Shown here in pieces: positions 62,787 through 64,000 of a stretch of DNA of 64,000 nt (position 1 is the stretch's first letter; each line of letters opens with the position of its first letter). Both the position numbers and the translations under genes were made by a program. This DNA comes from Blastococcus xanthinilyticus (lineage in GTDB: Bacteria; Actinomycetota; Actinomycetes; Mycobacteriales; Geodermatophilaceae): NCBI RefSeq assembly GCF_008124835.1, contig NZ_VNHW01000003.1:330661-394660 (forward strand), written 5' to 3'. The notes under the pieces were generated by a model. That model saw only the letters and a program-made list of their open reading frames with translations. It ran no database searches and was not told where the DNA came from.

Positions 62787-63145
62787 TGGGCGATGTCCCG
62801 GCGCAGCGCGACGGCGCCCCGCAGGTAGACGTGCTTGATCTCGGCCCGCTCCCTCGTCGTCTCCGCGTGGGCCATGAGGCGCAGCACCCGCGGCAGCGCG
62901 TGCGGCACCGCGATCTCGCTGGCGCACATCAGCGGCACGTCCCCCAGCCCCAGCTCCCGCGCGGCCAGCGCGGGGAACTCCGACACCAGGTCGGGCGTGG
63001 CCGTGAACAGGATGCTGATCAGGTCGTCGGCGGCCAGGCCGTTGCGCTCCATGACCGTGCTGACCAGCTCCCGCGTCGCCTCGAGCACCTCGTCCCGGTC
63101 GTCGGCCTCGACCTGCGTCGCGCCCCGGATGGCTCGGACGGCCAT
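62783..63145 (-). CDS. aroH: Chorismate mutase, AroH type
   Basis: A 120-residue trimeric AroH-class chorismate mutase (chorismate to prephenate for Phe/Tyr). [63 protein letters not shown] and [12 protein letters not shown] contain the active-site Arg, Cys and Tyr positions of the family. ATG with GGAGGAGAG upstream. Confidence 0.96.
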   Translation of the reverse strand: MAVRAIRGATQVEADDRDEVLEATRELVSTVMERNGLAADDLISILFTATPDLVSEFPALAARELGLGDVPLMCASEIAVPHALPRVLRLMAHAETTRERAEIKHVYLRGAVALRRDIAQ

Positions 63146-63195
63146 GCACTCTCCTCCATCGGTGTCGGCACGCGGATCGCCGCATGCCTGTGCCG

Positions 63196-63201
63196 AGTCT
63201 A
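63196..63201 (-). promoter_or_regulatory. -10 box of aroH-cmk-der operon
   Basis: TAGACT on the minus strand, 50 nt before the aroH ATG. Confidence 0.5.
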
Positions 63202-63233
63202 GGGAGCGCCCGCCACCGCTCCCGCGGGAGTTC

Positions 63234-63267
63234 CCGCCCGGCGGCCCGCGTCCGGGCCGCCGGGCGG
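63234..63267. terminator. Terminator of the sugar ABC ATPase gene
   Basis: 15-bp perfect stem starting ccgcccggcggcccg with loop cgtc, 16 bp past the ATPase stop on the minus strand. Confidence 0.75.
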
Positions 63268-63283
63268 AGCGAGGGCCCCCGGC

Positions 63284-64000
<717 letters not shown>

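Overview
The window is very GC-rich actinobacterial chromosome. Starts are often GTG, and many promoters have a TANNNT -10 box placed 6-7 nt before the start codon, which implies leaderless mRNAs. A mycobacterial-type block (gcvP, MerR, DUF151, MerR, garA, gcvH, DUF881, sbp, DUF881, pgsA-like), a DUF5999 protein and the overall gene style fit the Geodermatophilaceae (Blastococcus, Modestobacter or Geodermatophilus). The family assignment is inference; no 16S gene is present.

Layout. 1-9.4 kb: housekeeping and small metabolic genes (ABC-2 permease end, M50-like protease, GH65 phosphorylase with its HAD partner, PEBP, serine hydrolase, GNAT, pantothenate kinase, DUF5999, DinB-like). 9.4-18.9 kb: the conserved glycine-cleavage, GarA and cell-envelope block. 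19-21.1 kb: an EF-G paralogue. 21.2-22.8 kb: a short island of orphan small proteins. 22.8-27.8 kb: purU, a MetE-core methyltransferase, a secreted tannase/feruloyl esterase and an ABM-like protein.

27.8-46.4 kb is the most interesting part: a catabolic island for methoxylated lignin- or tannin-type aromatics. It holds the lower gallate/protocatechuate 4,5-cleavage pathway (ligJ, galD, ligK) with a type I extradiol dioxygenase, a DUF1932 dehydrogenase and two GntR regulators. It also holds a five-gene Liv-type ABC importer, an MFS transporter, two LigM/DesA-type tetrahydrofolate-dependent O-demethylases, ligA and ligB, a CatC-like isomerase, an alpha/beta hydrolase and a lone [2Fe-2S] ferredoxin. 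A NarL-type two-component system follows (46.6-48.9 kb).

49.2-56.6 kb is a one-carbon/folate block: metF-like, folD, pabB-pabC fusion, cyclodeaminase-like protein, folP, an aldehyde dehydrogenase and 5-formyl-THF cyclo-ligase. With purU and the MetE-like gene upstream, it can take the methyl group from the O-demethylases (5-methyl-THF) to methylene-THF, formyl-THF and formate, or to methionine, and it can make more folate. The window can therefore be read as one system: esterase, uptake, O-demethylation, ring opening to pyruvate plus oxaloacetate, and C1 disposal.

56.6-64 kb: VanZ-like protein, P-loop protein, DUF2332 protein, a secreted DUF2680-like protein, decayed CoA-transferase and acyl-CoA ligase fragments, tRNA-Pro(GGG), der-cmk-aroH, and the end of a sugar ABC ATPase gene cut by the window edge.

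A second theme is short tandem repeats at gene ends, several with a period that is a multiple of three and some containing the stop codon itself.
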